From Nocardioides sp. Root122 (GTDB taxonomy: Bacteria; Actinomycetota; Actinomycetes; Propionibacteriales; Nocardioidaceae), in contig NZ_LMDE01000003.1 of assembly GCF_001425025.1 (NCBI RefSeq), forward strand, positions 53,711-117,710: DNA of 64,000 bases, read 5' to 3'. Under the pieces are notes generated by a model that saw only the letters and a program-made list of their open reading frames with translations, was not told where the DNA came from and did not search any database. Both the position numbers and the translations under genes were made by a program. Position 1 is the first letter of the stretch; each line of letters opens with the position of its first letter. Shown here piece after piece: positions 35,410 to 44,104 of this stretch.

Positions 35410-37152
35410 TCAGCCGCCCAGCTGGCTGTCGAAGAACGCCTTCTCCGCCTCGCTGTTCCACGTGTTGCCCGGCCCCAGCTTCGCGGCGACGTCGGGCAGC
35501 GTGTCCGCCAGCTCGTCGAGCCCGGTGAGGGGGAAGGCGTGGATCTGGGGGAAGACGAGGACCTTGCCGGAGTACGTCGCGTCCACGAGGGCCTGGAGGC
35601 CGTCCTTGGCCGCGCTCATGCCGCCGACGGCACCCACGATGGATCCCGGGGACAGCGCGCCCTGGATGGCGAGGTCGACCACCTGCTGCTGGTCGTGGAT
35701 GGTCAGTCCCGACGTCCCTGTGTACTGCGCGTTGTCCAGGTAGACCGCGCTCAGGTTCATCGGCGCCATGGTGCCGTTGGGGACACCGGCGAAGAAGACC
35801 AGCATGCCGTCGGAACGCATCAGGGTGTCGGCCTCGGCCATCACGGCGCCGATGGGGACGCTGACCACCACGTCGTCGGCCCCGCGGCCGTCGGTGAGCC
35901 CCATGACGAAGTCGTGGAGGGACTGCTCGGCGGTCTGGGAGTTGAACGTGACCAGCTCGCAGCCGTTGCTCTCCGCCAGGTGGGCCAACCGGTCCTCGAG
36001 GGCCTTCAGGCGCTCGTCGCTCACCTCGGTGGCGACGATCGTCCGGGGTCCCCCGGGCTGCTGGATGGCCCGCTGGACGTGCATCAGCCCCATGGGCCCA
36101 CCGGCGCCCACGAAGACGGTGGTGCCCTCCGAGCGCAGGTCGCAGCGGTTGCGCGCCTCGCCGTAGGAGGCGGCGATGTCCGGCCCCCGACCGCCGATGT
36201 AGGCCGTGTAGTCGTAGTGGAGGCGGCCCACGTCGGTGTCCACCAGGCCGTCCAGCTCGGTCTCGCCGACCAGGTTGAGCGTGCCTCGCCGGGCGATGTG
36301 CCTGGCCACGGCACCCACCGTCGCCGCGGACCGCGGGTCGAGCACGACGATGTCGTCGAAGCCGGCACCGTCGGTCAGCTCGTCGACGAGCGCCTGGTAG
36401 TCGTCGGGGCCGAGGCCGTCGCGCACGACCGTGGTGGCGGACGCGCCCTCCACCAGCTGCGCCACCGACGCGGGCACGTCGGTCATCACGATGGTGGCGG
36501 GAGCGTCCAGGCCGGACGAGAAGAGGTAGTCGCGCTCGTCCCCGGGCCGGCCGACGATCCACATGGTCCCGCCGGGCTTCGGCTCGAGGCGGCGACGCTG
36601 GGTGTAGGCGGCCATCACGCAGCCCCAGGGCTCCAGCGTGGAGGCCTCGGCGTACCCCATCGTGTCGGGGAGGGGTAGCAGGCAGGCACCGTCGTCGGTG
36701 TCGAGCATCTCCGCGCCCATCAGGTGGTACTGGATCAGGCCGCCGGGGATGGTGTAGCCGTAGGCGGTGCTCTTGCCGTCCTGGTAGATGTCGGGCTGCA
36801 CGGCCAGTCGCTGGCCTGCGTGGTAGCGGTCCTTGAGGTTGTCCCCGACCTCGATGACGGTGAGGCTCACCTCGTGCCCCAGCCGCGTGGGCTCCTTGGC
36901 CAGGTCGCGGTTGTAGAGCTTCGGGTGGCTGCCGCCCTGGCGCATGATCTTCACGTCGGAGAAGCAGAGTCCCACGCTGTCGATGCGCACCAGCATGTGG
37001 TCGGCGTCGGGCTCGGGGACGGCGACCAGCTCGGGCGCGCCGTCCTTGCCCATGTTCTCCTCGCCCGCACCGTGCAGGTTCCACGCCCAGGCCTGGTCCG
37101 GGAGGTCGAGGTCGAGGTCGGCGGCACGGTAGCGGTCATAGGCAGATGTCAT
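35410..37152 (-). CDS. Large MDR-type (zinc-dependent) dehydrogenase in a PTS operon, candidate polyol-phosphate dehydrogenase
   Basis: 580 aa, far longer than normal MDR enzymes (about 350 aa). A GroES-like domain with the catalytic Cys63 (VGLCFSDVK) and GHE motif at 92-94; no four-Cys structural zinc lobe. After residue 190 there appear to be two nucleotide-binding-like segments: one with GGTMWIVGRPG and RRGTLNLVG, then a second with VFVGAGGPMG at 347-355 and IVATEVS. General resemblance to L-sorbose-1-phosphate reductase (SorE)-type enzymes. Between enzyme I and the mannitol-type IICB, so likely oxidises the imported hexitol phosphate. GGAGGAAAC RBS precedes ATG 37152. Confidence 0.72.
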   Translation of the reverse strand: MTSAYDRYRAADLDLDLPDQAWAWNLHGAGEENMGKDGAPELVAVPEPDADHMLVRIDSVGLCFSDVKIMRQGGSHPKLYNRDLAKEPTRLGHEVSLTVIEVGDNLKDRYHAGQRLAVQPDIYQDGKSTAYGYTIPGGLIQYHLMGAEMLDTDDGACLLPLPDTMGYAEASTLEPWGCVMAAYTQRRRLEPKPGGTMWIVGRPGDERDYLFSSGLDAPATIVMTDVPASVAQLVEGASATTVVRDGLGPDDYQALVDELTDGAGFDDIVVLDPRSAATVGAVARHIARRGTLNLVGETELDGLVDTDVGRLHYDYTAYIGGRGPDIAASYGEARNRCDLRSEGTTVFVGAGGPMGLMHVQRAIQQPGGPRTIVATEVSDERLKALEDRLAHLAESNGCELVTFNSQTAEQSLHDFVMGLTDGRGADDVVVSVPIGAVMAEADTLMRSDGMLVFFAGVPNGTMAPMNLSAVYLDNAQYTGTSGLTIHDQQQVVDLAIQGALSPGSIVGAVGGMSAAKDGLQALVDATYSGKVLVFPQIHAFPLTGLDELADTLPDVAAKLGPGNTWNSEAEKAFFDSQLGG

Positions 37153-37181
37153 GTTTCCTCCGTGGTGAGATGGATGGGGTG

Positions 37182-38858
37182 TCAGTGGCCGAGCAGCGCG
37201 CGCACGGCGGCGCGTGCGGCCATGGGGTCGGGCGCGCCGAGGGCGGCCTCGGCCGCGGCCTCGCAGGTCTCGGACGTGACCCGCGCGAGCTGGGCACCCA
37301 CGGGCCGGACGGCACGGGCGGCCATCGACAGCGACGAGATGCCCATGCCGATGAGGGCGGTCGCCAGGAGCGGGTCGGCCGCGGCCTCGCCGCAGACGCC
37401 CACGGGCTTGCCGGCCTCGGCGCCGGCGTGCGCGGTGATGGCGATCAGCTGGAGCACGGCCGGCTGCCAGGGGTCGGTGAGGTGGGCCAGGTCGGTGGCC
37501 ATCCGGTCCGCGGCCATGGCGTACTGGGTGAGGTCGTTGGTGCCGATGGAGAGGAAGTCGACGACCTCGAGCATCCGGTGCGCGAGCAGCGCGGCGCTCG
37601 GGATCTCCACCATCACGCCCGACCTCAGGCCACGTGAGCGCACCTTCTCGGAGAACTCGGCGGCCTCGGCGACGGTGGCCACCATCGGTGCCATCACCCA
37701 GGTCTCGGTGCCGGTGCGCTCCGCCGCAGCGGCGATCGCGTCGAGCTGGCGGTCCATCAGGCCGGGGTTGCCGAAGCTGAGCCGGAGGCCGCGCACGCCG
37801 AGGGCGGGGTTCTCCTCCCCCTCCTGGGTCGCGAAGGCGATCGGCTTGTCGGAGCCTGCATCGAGGGTGCGCACGACGACGTAGCGGCCGTCGGCGTAGG
37901 GAGCGAGCACGTCGGAGTAGATGTCGGTCTGCTCCTCCACGCTGGGCTCGTCCTTGCGGTTGAGGAAGCACAGCTCGGTGCGGAACAGACCGACGCCCTG
38001 GACCGGCTCGGTGCTCGCGCTCGCCGCGGACGGGCCGTCGGCGACGTTGGCGAGCAGCTTGAGGGGCATCCCGTCGGCGGTGGCGGCCGGACCGGTCCAG
38101 GAGGACAGCTCCTCGCGCAGCCGCCGGCTCTCCTCGACGCGCGCCTGCGCCTCGTCGGGGTCCGCGCCCTGCTCGATGGTGCCCGTCTCGCCGTCGACCA
38201 CCACGAAGGTGCCCTCGGCCAGGCTGGTGATGCCGGCGGCGCCGACCACGCACGGGATGCCGAGCTGGCGCGCGATGATCGCGGTGTGGCTGGTCGCGCC
38301 ACCGCGCTCGGTCACCAGGGCGGTCACCAGCGCGGGGTCGAGGCCGGAGGTGTCGCTGGGCGCGAGGTCCTCGGCCACGAGGATCGAGGGCACGCTCGGC
38401 GTCGGCACACCCGGCGCCGGCTCCCCCACGAGGTGGGCGACGACGCGTCGCTCGATGTCGCGCAGGTCGGTCACCCGCTCGGCCATCAGGCCGCCCATGT
38501 TCGTGAAGATGGTGACGAACTGCTCGACCGCACCCTGCACCGCCGCGACCGGGCCCTGCCCGGCCTGGAGGTTCTTGGCCACACCGGAGCGCAGGCCCTT
38601 GTCCCGCGCGAGGCCGGCGCTGGCGGTGAGGACCTCCGCGGCCGCGCCCTGCGCCGAGGCGGCCTTGTCGGAGAAGGTGGCGGCGACCGCGGCGGCCGCG
38701 TCGTCGTACGCCGCGAGGGCGGCGTCGGCATCGGCGAAGTCGCCCTCGCCGAAGCGGGCGATGGCCTCGGGCGAGACCTCCCCGCGCACGTGGAGGACGG
38801 GGCCGGCGGCGACCCCCGGAACGACCGGGGTCCCGCTCAGGGTGTCGGGTGTGGTCAT
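37182..38858 (-). CDS. ptsI: PTS enzyme I (phosphoenolpyruvate-protein phosphotransferase)
   Basis: 558 aa. Phospho-His191 in GGATSHTAIIARQLG, the PEP-binding DGRYVVVRTLDAGSDKP and GLFRTELCFL, and the C-terminal catalytic Cys in GVCGEAAADP. First enzyme of the phosphorelay, taking phosphate from PEP to HPr. Start ATG 38858. Divergent from the DeoR-fruK-fruA-ptsH arm; unusual in being followed by a dehydrogenase and transporter genes, making the locus self-sufficient. Confidence 0.96.
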   Translation of the reverse strand: MTTPDTLSGTPVVPGVAAGPVLHVRGEVSPEAIARFGEGDFADADAALAAYDDAAAAVAATFSDKAASAQGAAAEVLTASAGLARDKGLRSGVAKNLQAGQGPVAAVQGAVEQFVTIFTNMGGLMAERVTDLRDIERRVVAHLVGEPAPGVPTPSVPSILVAEDLAPSDTSGLDPALVTALVTERGGATSHTAIIARQLGIPCVVGAAGITSLAEGTFVVVDGETGTIEQGADPDEAQARVEESRRLREELSSWTGPAATADGMPLKLLANVADGPSAASASTEPVQGVGLFRTELCFLNRKDEPSVEEQTDIYSDVLAPYADGRYVVVRTLDAGSDKPIAFATQEGEENPALGVRGLRLSFGNPGLMDRQLDAIAAAAERTGTETWVMAPMVATVAEAAEFSEKVRSRGLRSGVMVEIPSAALLAHRMLEVVDFLSIGTNDLTQYAMAADRMATDLAHLTDPWQPAVLQLIAITAHAGAEAGKPVGVCGEAAADPLLATALIGMGISSLSMAARAVRPVGAQLARVTSETCEAAAEAALGAPDPMAARAAVRALLGH

Positions 38859-38883
38859 GGACACACCGTAGAACACGCCATGG

Positions 38884-38919
38884 TTGACAAGCAACACATT
38901 CGGGACTAAAACAACACAT
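38884..38919 (+). promoter_or_regulatory. Promoter of the deoR-fruK-fruA arm with direct repeats
   Basis: TTGACA (38884-38889) and TAAAAC (38907-38912) with a 17-bp spacer. The 8-mer CAACACAT occurs at 38892-38899 (in the spacer) and 38912-38919 (at the -10), 20 bp apart, two DNA turns on the same face: likely DeoR-family operator. The ptsI start lies only 26 bp away, so the same sites probably affect ptsI. Confidence 0.65.
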
Positions 38920-38947
38920 ACACAGATCACGGCCGAAGGGACCACCG

Positions 38948-39715
38948 ATGTACGCCGAAGAGCGCCAGCAGGCGATGGCCCAGCTGATCAGCCGCCGCGG
39001 TCGCCTCTCCGTGGTGCGCCTCGCCGAGGAGTTCGAGGTCACCACCGAGACGGTCCGCAGGGACCTGTCCACGCTGGACCGGATGGGGCTGGTCCGACGG
39101 GTCCACGGCGGCGCCGTGCCGGCTGGCTCGCTCACCGTCATCGAATCAGGCATCGGCGAGCGCGACCAGTCCAACACGCAGGCCAAGGAGGCCATCGCGG
39201 CGGCGGCCGTCGCCCTCCTGCCGCCGCCGGACTCCGTGGTCGTGATCGACGCAGGCACCACGACGGCGCGGTTCGCCGCGGCCCTGCCCCGCGACCACCG
39301 GCTCACCGTCATCACCCACGCCGTCCCGGTGGCCACCCGGCTCGCCGGGCTCCCCCAGATCGAGCTGCACCTGCTCCCCGGACGCGTGCGGCCGACCACG
39401 CACGCCGCGGTCGGCGCCGAGACCGTCGCCGCGCTGGCCGAGCTGCGCGCCGACGTCGCCTTCGTCGCGACCAACGGCCTCACCGTCGGGCACGGCCTCA
39501 CCACGCCCGACGCGGACGAGGCCTCGACCAAGCGCGCGGTCATCGCCTGCGCACGACGCACCGTGGTGCTCGCGGACTCCACCAAGCTCGGGGTGGAGAC
39601 TGCCGTCAGGTTCGCGACGCTCGACAGCATCGACGCGCTCGTGACCGACGACGGCATCGAGCCCGCCGATCGCCGGGCGCTGGAACAAGCCGGAATCGAG
39701 GTGGTGATCGCATGA
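38948..39715 (+). CDS. DeoR-family regulator of the fructose PTS operon
   Basis: 255 aa. N-terminal HTH with LSVVRLAEEFEVTTETVRRDL (DeoR recognition helix), then the sugar-phosphate-sensing DeoRC domain (VVVIDAGTTTARFA, ATNGLTVGHGLTTPD, VLADSTKLG). FruR-like repressors respond to fructose-1-phosphate or fructose-1,6-bisphosphate. It shares ATGA with fruK. Confidence 0.93.
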   Translation: MYAEERQQAMAQLISRRGRLSVVRLAEEFEVTTETVRRDLSTLDRMGLVRRVHGGAVPAGSLTVIESGIGERDQSNTQAKEAIAAAAVALLPPPDSVVVIDAGTTTARFAAALPRDHRLTVITHAVPVATRLAGLPQIELHLLPGRVRPTTHAAVGAETVAALAELRADVAFVATNGLTVGHGLTTPDADEASTKRAVIACARRTVVLADSTKLGVETAVRFATLDSIDALVTDDGIEPADRRALEQAGIEVVIA

Positions 39716-40665
39716 TCCTGACCCTGACCCCCAACCCGAGCATCGACCGCACGGTGTCGCTCGACGGCGAGCTGGTGCGCGGCCAGGTCCACCGGGTCGC
39801 CTCGGTGACCTCGCAGGCCGGCGGCAAGGGTGTGAACATCTCGCGCGCCGCCGTCAGCGCCGGCATCCCCAGCATCGCCGTCGTACCAGCTGCCAAGGAG
39901 GACCCGTTCGTCCTCGAGCTGCTCGGCGCGGGCATCGACTGCCGCCCCGTCACGCCCGCCGGCGACGTGCGCGTCAACCTCACGATCACCGAGCCCGACG
40001 GCACGACCACCAAGCTCAACTCGCCGGGCGCCGACGTGCTGCCGCTGCACCTCGAGCTGATGGCCCAGGCGGTCCTCGTCCGGGCCTCTGGCGCGGACTG
40101 GACCGTGCTGGCAGGCTCACTTCCTGTGGGCGCCCACGCCGGGTTCTACGCCGACCTCGTACGACGACTCCGCGAGGTGGGCGGCCACGTCGCGGTCGAC
40201 ACCAGCGAGGCTCCGCTCCAGGCCCTCGTCGAGGCCCTTCCCGAGGCGGCACCCGACCTGATGAAGCCCAACGGCGAGGAGCTGGCCTCCTTCACCGGGG
40301 GCGACGCCGAGGAGCTCGAGGCGGACCCCGCGGCCACCGCCGCAGCGGCTCGACAGCTCATCGACCGTGGCGTCGGGGCTGTCCTCGCCACCCTCGGCGG
40401 CAACGGCGCGGTCCTCGTCACCAGCGAGGGTGCCTGGCACGCCACCCCACCCCCCACCACTGTGGTCAGCACGGTCGGGGCGGGTGACTCCAGTCTCTTC
40501 GGCTACCTGCTCGGCGACATCCGGGGGCTGCCCGCCCCCGAGCGCCTGGCCCTCGCAGTCGCCTACGGCAGCGCCGCCGCAGGCCTTCCCGGCACCACCA
40601 TCCCCCAGCCCTCGCACCTCCGTACGGAGCTCGTGGGCGTCACCGCCCTGGGAGGCACCGCATGA
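39712..40665 (+). CDS. fruK: 1-phosphofructokinase
   Basis: 317 aa PfkB/LacC-type kinase. N-terminal LTLTPNPSIDRTV, QAGGKGVNISRAA substrate motif and the C-terminal STVGAGDSSLFGYL with the catalytic Asp. Converts fructose-1-phosphate from FruA into fructose-1,6-bisphosphate. Coupled by ATGA overlaps to the upstream regulator and downstream fruA. Confidence 0.95.
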   Translation: MILTLTPNPSIDRTVSLDGELVRGQVHRVASVTSQAGGKGVNISRAAVSAGIPSIAVVPAAKEDPFVLELLGAGIDCRPVTPAGDVRVNLTITEPDGTTTKLNSPGADVLPLHLELMAQAVLVRASGADWTVLAGSLPVGAHAGFYADLVRRLREVGGHVAVDTSEAPLQALVEALPEAAPDLMKPNGEELASFTGGDAEELEADPAATAAAARQLIDRGVGAVLATLGGNGAVLVTSEGAWHATPPPTTVVSTVGAGDSSLFGYLLGDIRGLPAPERLALAVAYGSAAAGLPGTTIPQPSHLRTELVGVTALGGTA

Positions 40666-42791
40666 CCGACCTGATCACCACCGACCTCGTGCGGCTCGGC
40701 GCCGACTGGGGCGCCGACAAGCAGGACGTGATCCGCGCCCTGGCCGCCGTCGTCGACGACGCCGGGCGCGCGAGCAGCAAGGACCAGCTCATCGAGGACG
40801 CGTTCGCCCGTGAGGCGACCTCGGCCACCGGGCTGCCCGGCGGCATCGCGATACCCCACTGCCGGACCACCGGGGTCGACGAGCCGACCCTCGCCTTCGC
40901 CCGTCTCGACCCGCCTGTCGACTTCGGGGCCAAGGACGGCCCGGCCGACATCGCGTTCCTCATCGCCGCACCTGCCGGCGGCGACGCCGACCACCTCACC
41001 ATCCTCACCAAGCTCGCCCGCGCGCTGGTGAAGCCCGCCTTCACCGATGCGCTGCGCTCGGCGGAGTCCGTCGAGGAGGTCGTCGACCTGGTCGCCCACG
41101 AGCTCGGCGAGCCTGCGGCCGCCAAGCCCGCGCCCGCCTCGGGCGCCCCCTCCGGTGCGGCCACCCCGAGCGGCGGCCCGACCACGGTGCCGGAAGGGGC
41201 CGACGCGGCGGCACCGACCGCGACCGCTGCCGCCGGCGGCAAGCCCTCGCTCGTCGCCGTCACCGCCTGCCCGACCGGCATCGCGCACACCTACATGGCC
41301 GCGGAGGCCCTGGAGGCCGCCGCCGAGCGCGCCGGCGTCGAGCTGCAGGTCGAGACCCAGGGATCTGCAGGGTCGACGCCCCTGCCCCCCGACACGATCG
41401 CGCGTGCCGGCGCGGTGATCTTCGCCGTCGACGTGGGCGTGCGCGACCGGTCCCGCTTCGCGGGCAAGCCGATGGTCACCTCCGGGGTGAAGCGCCCCAT
41501 CGACGACGCCGACGCGATGATCGCCGAGGCGCTGCGCTACGCCGCCGACCCGGCCGGCTCCCCGAGGGTCGAGGGCGAGGCAGGCGCCGCGGACGCGGGC
41601 GTCACCGGCCAGGAGACCTGGGGTGGACGCGCGCGCCGCGTGCTCATGACCGGTGTCTCCTACATGATCCCGTTCGTCGCCGCGGGCGGTCTGCTGATCG
41701 CCCTGAGCTTCCTCCTCGGCGGCTACGAGATCGTCGGCCCCTACGGCGACATCGCCGTGTCGCACACGATCTTCGACCTGCCCGACCCGGCCGCGTACGG
41801 CCTCGACCACGCACTGCTCGGCTCGGGCTTCCTGGCCTACGTCGGCGCCCTGTTCTTCATCATCGGCAAAACGGCGTTCGCGCTGTTCATCCCGGCGTTC
41901 GCCGGCTACATCGCCTACGCGATCGCCGACCGCCCGGGCATCGCCCCGGGATTCGTCCTGGGCGGCCTCGCCGCCAACCTGTTCGGCGTGAAGACCTCGG
42001 GCGACAGCCCCATCGACTTCCCGGCGACGGGATTCCTGGGCGCCATCGTCGGCGGCGTGCTCGCCGGCCTGATCGCGCACTGGCTGGCGCAGCGCAAGGT
42101 GCCCGCCTGGGCCCGCGGGCTGATGCCCGTGCTGGTGATCCCGCTGGTGACCTCGATCGTCGCCGGGCTCATCATGATCATCGTCCTCGGCAAGCCGATC
42201 AACTGGCTGATGACCCAGCTCACCGACGGCCTCAACTCGATGACGGGCAGCAGTGCGGTCATCCTCGGCGTCATCCTCGGCCTGATGATGGCCTTCGACA
42301 TGGGCGGCCCGCTCAACAAGGTCGCCTACAGCTTCGCCGCGGTCGGCGTCGGTGGCGCGGCCCTGGCCTCGGACGCCCCGGAGCTGCGGATCATGGCCGC
42401 GGTCATGCTCGCCGGCATGGTGCCGCCCATCGCCCTGGCCCTGGCCACCGTGGTGCGGCCCGGGCTGTTCAACGCACCCGAGCGGGAGAACGGCAAGGCC
42501 GGTTGGCTGCTGGGGGCCTCGTTCATCACCGAGGGAGCGATCCCCTTCGCGGCGGCCGACCCGATCCGCGTCATCCCGGCCATCATGGCGGGCAGCGCGG
42601 TGACCGGAGGCCTCTCGATGGCCATGGACGTCGCGGTGCGCGCGCCGCACGGCGGGATCTTCGTCCTGTTCGCCGTCGACGGGAAGCTCGGCTACTTCAT
42701 CGCGCTGGCGGCGGGCGTCCTCGTGGGCGCTGCCCTCGTCGTCCTGCTGAAGAGCTTCGGCAAGTCGGACGCCGACGTCGCCACCGTCTGA
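40662..42791 (+). CDS. fruA: PTS fructose transporter IIABC
   Basis: 709 aa. IIA domain with phospho-His66 (GGIAIPHCR), an Ala/Pro-rich linker (about 150-195), IIB domain with phospho-Cys203 (VTACPTGIAHTYMAAEAL) and a IIC membrane domain from about 325 with some eight helices (PFVAAGGLLIALSFLLGGY, FITEGAIPFAAADP). Imports fructose as fructose-1-phosphate. Start ATG overlaps the fruK stop. Confidence 0.96.
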   Translation: MTDLITTDLVRLGADWGADKQDVIRALAAVVDDAGRASSKDQLIEDAFAREATSATGLPGGIAIPHCRTTGVDEPTLAFARLDPPVDFGAKDGPADIAFLIAAPAGGDADHLTILTKLARALVKPAFTDALRSAESVEEVVDLVAHELGEPAAAKPAPASGAPSGAATPSGGPTTVPEGADAAAPTATAAAGGKPSLVAVTACPTGIAHTYMAAEALEAAAERAGVELQVETQGSAGSTPLPPDTIARAGAVIFAVDVGVRDRSRFAGKPMVTSGVKRPIDDADAMIAEALRYAADPAGSPRVEGEAGAADAGVTGQETWGGRARRVLMTGVSYMIPFVAAGGLLIALSFLLGGYEIVGPYGDIAVSHTIFDLPDPAAYGLDHALLGSGFLAYVGALFFIIGKTAFALFIPAFAGYIAYAIADRPGIAPGFVLGGLAANLFGVKTSGDSPIDFPATGFLGAIVGGVLAGLIAHWLAQRKVPAWARGLMPVLVIPLVTSIVAGLIMIIVLGKPINWLMTQLTDGLNSMTGSSAVILGVILGLMMAFDMGGPLNKVAYSFAAVGVGGAALASDAPELRIMAAVMLAGMVPPIALALATVVRPGLFNAPERENGKAGWLLGASFITEGAIPFAAADPIRVIPAIMAGSAVTGGLSMAMDVAVRAPHGGIFVLFAVDGKLGYFIALAAGVLVGAALVVLLKSFGKSDADVATV

Positions 42792-42837
42792 TCCACCCAC
42801 CCAGACCCACCACCAGATTCCCGACCCAAGGAGAACC

Positions 42838-43080
42838 ATGCCCAGCAAGTCCGTCGTCGTCGGCTCCGCCGTCGGCCTCCACGCCCGTCCCGCCGCGATC
42901 ATCGCCGAGAAGGCCGCCGAGCTCGGCTCGGAGGTCACCATCAACGGTGTCGACGCCAGCTCCTCGCTGATGATCATGACCCTCGGCGCCGGCAACGGCG
43001 ACACGGTCGAGGTGGCCGGCGACGACCAGGCTGCTGTCGACACGATCGCCGCCCTGGTCGAGCAGGACCTCGACGCCTGA
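42838..43080 (+). CDS. ptsH: PTS phosphocarrier HPr
   Basis: 80 aa. Phospho-His15 in AVGLHARPAA; a Ser in the DASSSLMIMTLGAG helix corresponds to the regulatory serine region. Carries phosphate between enzyme I (on the divergent arm) and the IIA domains. AAGGAGAACC RBS precedes the ATG. Confidence 0.96.
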   Translation: MPSKSVVVGSAVGLHARPAAIIAEKAAELGSEVTINGVDASSSLMIMTLGAGNGDTVEVAGDDQAAVDTIAALVEQDLDA

Positions 43081-43106
43081 GGTCACTCCCACCCCGACCA
43101 CGCCGG

Positions 43107-43129
43107 CCCGCCAGGCACGTCCTGGCGGG
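43107..43129. terminator. Bidirectional terminator after ptsH
   Basis: 9-bp GC stem 43107-43115 / 43121-43129 with a 5-nt loop (CACGT), between the convergent ptsH and the six-helix membrane protein gene. Confidence 0.72.
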
Positions 43130-44104
43130 TCAGCGTGCCTTCAGGGCGAGGTAGACCGCCCGCATGCCGACGGCCCGCTCGAGCTGGCTCTCGACCACCG
43201 AGAAGAACTGGCGGCGGTAGGTCTCGTCGGTGACGGCGGACACGGTGAAGTAGAAGCCGCTGAAGGACGCCAGGAACAGCGAGACCTTGAGCAGCGAGAA
43301 GGTCACGTGCGAGAGGTGCGGGACGTTCTGGAGCGTGTCGAGCTGGGTCCAGGCCAGCTGGGTCTCGGCCTCCATGACCAGCGAGCCGAACAGCATGAAG
43401 AACACGAAGACCGTGAGCGAGAGCAGCAGCACCTGGATGGTCTGGATCACCACCAGCACCAGGATCAGGTTCCACTTCTCGAACCCGGCCACCTGGGCGA
43501 AGTCCTGCGGGTCCACCGCCGGGTCGTCGGCCACCTCCCGCGCAGCCGCCTCGAGCGGGGTGCCCGCGCAGGCCCGGACGATGAACGCGTCGTCGACGGC
43601 GTCGTCGACCCGGTCCACCTCCTCCGGCAACCGCACCAGCAGGAACAGCACGGCCAGGCCGAGCATCAGCAGCGCGGTGAACCACAGCACCCCGAACGGC
43701 AGGTTGCTCGTCATCTGCCACGCCTCGGCGTTGACGAAGAGGAACGTCACGAACACCAGCAGCAGCGGCAGCGCCCGCGAGGCCATCGGCACCAGGTAGC
43801 GCACGCTGCCCAGCGTCCGGGAGAGGGCGAAGGCGAGGATCGGCCGCCCCCGCAGCACCGTCGCGCCGTAGGCGAGCAGGCCCAGGAACGTGATCGACAG
43901 CCACAACGCCGGTCCCGCGGCGTACTGCTCGGAGAACCACGCCAGCAGGCCGGCGCCGGCAGCGACCACGAGCAGTGCGAGGACGAGCACGGCCAGCCGG
44001 CGGGCACGCAGCCCGGCGCGGGCGGCGTCACGCTCCTCGGGGACGAAGTACGGCAGCCCGTGGTCGAGGAACCAGGTCTCGACGTCCGCCCGGGGGGCGG
44101 TCAC
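43130..44104 (-). CDS. Integral membrane protein of unknown function
   Basis: 324 aa, GTG start overlapping the ribF stop (GTGA). Six or seven hydrophobic helices (about 36-57, 66-84, 108-125, 133-155, 212-240, 270-290). A cytoplasmic N-terminal stretch (DVETWFLDHGLPYFVPEER) is distinctive and recurs in actinobacterial homologues. Role unknown; the coupling to ribF is probably conserved positional linkage rather than function. Confidence 0.7.
   Translation of the reverse strand: MTAPRADVETWFLDHGLPYFVPEERDAARAGLRARRLAVLVLALLVVAAGAGLLAWFSEQYAAGPALWLSITFLGLLAYGATVLRGRPILAFALSRTLGSVRYLVPMASRALPLLLVFVTFLFVNAEAWQMTSNLPFGVLWFTALLMLGLAVLFLLVRLPEEVDRVDDAVDDAFIVRACAGTPLEAAAREVADDPAVDPQDFAQVAGFEKWNLILVLVVIQTIQVLLLSLTVFVFFMLFGSLVMEAETQLAWTQLDTLQNVPHLSHVTFSLLKVSLFLASFSGFYFTVSAVTDETYRRQFFSVVESQLERAVGMRAVYLALKAR

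Noticed and set aside
35410-40050. One 1546-codon frame spanning dehydrogenase, ptsI and regulator regions
   Set aside because: Only the last 580 codons are coding (MDR dehydrogenase); the rest is antisense or out of frame to ptsI and deoR.
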